A stretch of DNA of 64,000 nt from Synechococcus sp. PCC 7335 (GTDB lineage Bacteria; Cyanobacteriota; Cyanobacteriia; Phormidesmidales; Phormidesmidaceae), in NCBI RefSeq assembly GCF_000155595.1, contig NZ_DS989904.1, positions 256,477-320,476 of the forward strand. The letters are read 5' to 3'. The notes under the pieces were generated by a model. It was not told where the DNA came from. It saw only the letters and a list, made by a program, of their open reading frames with translations, and searched no databases. A program made the position numbers and the translations under genes. This document shows positions 62,725 to 64,000 of the stretch, one piece after another (the first letter of the stretch is position 1; every line of letters begins with the position of its first letter).

Positions 62725-63699
62725 ATGACAGTTCCAAAGGTTTTTATCGATGGAGAAGCCGGTACAACCGGGCTACAGATCTATCAGCGCCTAGCTGATC
62801 GTGAAGATTTGGAGGTAATCAGTATTGATCCAGATAAGCGGAAAGTGGCCAGTGAACGCGCCAAGATGATCAACGCAGCCGATGTGGCAATTTTATGCTT
62901 GCCCGATGACGCTGCTCGCGAGGCCGTTAGCTGGGTTACCAACCCCCAGACCAAAATCCTAGATGCTAGCACCGCCCATAGAACGGCTGACGAGTGGGTC
63001 TATGGGTTTCCAGAGATGAGCGCAGATCAGCGATCGCACATCGCTACCGCTAACCGAGTGAGCAATCCAGGCTGCTATCCGACCGGATTTTTAGCGCTCA
63101 TGTCTCCGCTTGTTAGAGGCGGACTGCTGCCAGCGACGTTCCCAGCAACGGTCAATGCGATTTCAGGCTACTCCGGCGGCGGCAAGAAGCTAATCGCCCA
63201 GTACGAAGGCTTTCGAGCGGAGGCGCCGGCGGAGGAATCGCGATCGCCCTATAGTCCCTATGGTCTAGGCTTTAGGCACAAGCACGTTAAGGAAATGCAG
63301 AAATATGCGAGACTACATCACGTCCCGCTTTTTGTACCTGCTGTGGGTGACTTTGCCCAAGGAATGGTCGTACAGATACCGCTGCCGCTGTGGAGCCTAG
63401 AAGATGCGCCTACCGGAAAGCAGCTACATGAGAAACTCAGCAGTCACTATGCCAATGAACCGTTCGTCCCTGTAGCGCCGCTAAATGATCAGGGCCAGCT
63501 TCGTGACGGCAGTTTCTTTGAAACCAAAAGCGCCAATCAGACAAACGAAGTGCAGCTCTTCGTCTTTGCCAACGACGAGACCAAAGAAGCCTTGCTAATT
63601 GCTCGTCTAGATAACTTAGGCAAAGGCGCCTCAGGCGCAGCGGTACAAAATCTCAACATTATGCTGGGTTTATCCGAGAAGTCTGGTCTTTCTAGCTAG
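62725..63699 (+). CDS. argC: N-acetyl-gamma-glutamyl-phosphate reductase, short type 2
   Basis: A 324-residue NADP-dependent dehydrogenase for the third step of arginine synthesis from glutamate. The nucleotide-binding start is KVFIDGEAGTTGLQIYQRLA. The catalytic Cys is in SNPGCYPTGFLALMSPLV (near residue 117), and the active-site His is in LGFRHKHVKEMQKY. The EAGTTG motif and short length place it in the type 2 AGPR group rather than the longer type 1 common in cyanobacteria. GAGG lies 7 bases before the ATG. It is not linked to other arg genes here. Confidence 0.92.
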   Translation: MTVPKVFIDGEAGTTGLQIYQRLADREDLEVISIDPDKRKVASERAKMINAADVAILCLPDDAAREAVSWVTNPQTKILDASTAHRTADEWVYGFPEMSADQRSHIATANRVSNPGCYPTGFLALMSPLVRGGLLPATFPATVNAISGYSGGGKKLIAQYEGFRAEAPAEESRSPYSPYGLGFRHKHVKEMQKYARLHHVPLFVPAVGDFAQGMVVQIPLPLWSLEDAPTGKQLHEKLSSHYANEPFVPVAPLNDQGQLRDGSFFETKSANQTNEVQLFVFANDETKEALLIARLDNLGKGASGAAVQNLNIMLGLSEKSGLSS

Positions 63700-63848
63700 T
63701 TGTTGTAGTTGTTCTATTGGCTTAGCTGCAATACAAACTAAGTGCTTCTGGATGGAACGACAAACAATTCTCTTCTAAAGAAACTAGTGGGAAAAAAGGC
63801 TTACAGGGTAGTCTTGATCAATATTTGAATACAGGTGGATATTTATTT

Positions 63849-64000
63849 ATGGTACAGGTCAAAATCACAGGCAGCGCAGATGCTCTTAATCCCATAAAAT
63901 CAAAACTCTCAGACATTATTCATAGCTGTTTGCAAGAGGCTATTGGTACGCCAGAAGAAAAACGATTTCAAAGATTCTATCCTCTCGATGCAGAAAACTT
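63849..64000 (+). CDS. Tautomerase-family protein, 3' end outside window
   Basis: The frame from the ATG at 63849 runs off the window after 50 codons. The visible part (MVQVKITGSADALNPIKSKL; EEKRFQRFYPLDAEN) resembles small cyanobacterial tautomerase_2-type proteins, which have a catalytic N-terminal region and an RFxPL-type segment. Only the family is suggested. The start has no strong ribosome site. It is transcribed in the same direction as argC, 149 bases after it. Confidence 0.6.
   Translation, partial: MVQVKITGSADALNPIKSKLSDIIHSCLQEAIGTPEEKRFQRFYPLDAEN

Overview
This window is chromosomal DNA from a cyanobacterium. The evidence is the frequent octamer GCGATCGC (HIP1; for example 31944, 37968 and 59122), cyanobacterium-specific families (PipX, PipY, SepF/Cdv2, DUF3086, DUF3119 beside an MlaE-type permease, cyanophycin synthetase and cyanophycinase), and NtcA-type promoters. 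I cannot name the species. There are no insertion sequences, prophage genes or CRISPR arrays. The window is mostly housekeeping and nitrogen-metabolism genes, with one glycosyltransferase/export island.

Layout. 1-6.2 kb: the 3' part of a solute-binding protein gene, then an RND efflux pump operon on the minus strand with a palindromic operator candidate upstream. 6.7-10.4 kb: a K+ channel and four small exported proteins, one of them HdeA-like. 10.7-18.2 kb: a complete-looking Nit1C cluster (Sll0783-family protein, nitrilase, radical SAM protein, GNAT acetyltransferase, AIR-synthase-like protein; divergent flavoprotein), bordered by a GAF-LuxR regulator. 18.4-25.6 kb: pseudouridine synthase, CobA and SirB for sirohaem, tRNA-His, a PepSY-type membrane protein, a subtilase, Rpe, tRNA-Thr and tRNA-Tyr. 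25.7-30.7 kb: a J-domain protein, Der, an EcfT-like protein and a TrpE/PabB-like synthase. 31-37.6 kb: pipX-pipY-sepF-proC, DUF3086, plsY, then mlaE-DUF3119 on the minus strand. 37.9-41.3 kb: a catalytic and a non-catalytic M16 peptidase pair. 41.4-49.6 kb: cphB, cphA and putA, all on the minus strand, and a DUF4404 gene. 49.7-59.3 kb: a GMC oxidoreductase, five glycosyltransferases (two of them tandem paralogues) and a HepA/MsbA-like ABC exporter. 59.4-64 kb: a 5'-damaged ychJ, a Dda/RecD-like helicase, threonine aldolase, a short type-2 ArgC and the start of a tautomerase-family gene.

Nitrogen theme. Three intergenic regions carry a perfect GTA-N8-TAC box followed, at 22 or 23 bases, by a TAN3T -10 box pointing into a nitrogen gene: the nit cluster, cphB and putA. 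With pipX (the NtcA co-activator) nearby, I infer that nitrile or cyanide use, cyanophycin turnover and proline oxidation are switched on together under nitrogen limitation.

The other recurrent pattern is local tandem duplication. More than a dozen spacers, gene ends and linkers hold two to five adjacent copies of a 12-24 base unit, with a different unit at each site. One such duplication lies exactly at the start of ychJ, where the conserved N-terminal zinc motif has lost its start codon. I found no wholly new system. The best candidates for follow-up are the NtcA-linked nit/cph/put set and the duplication pattern.
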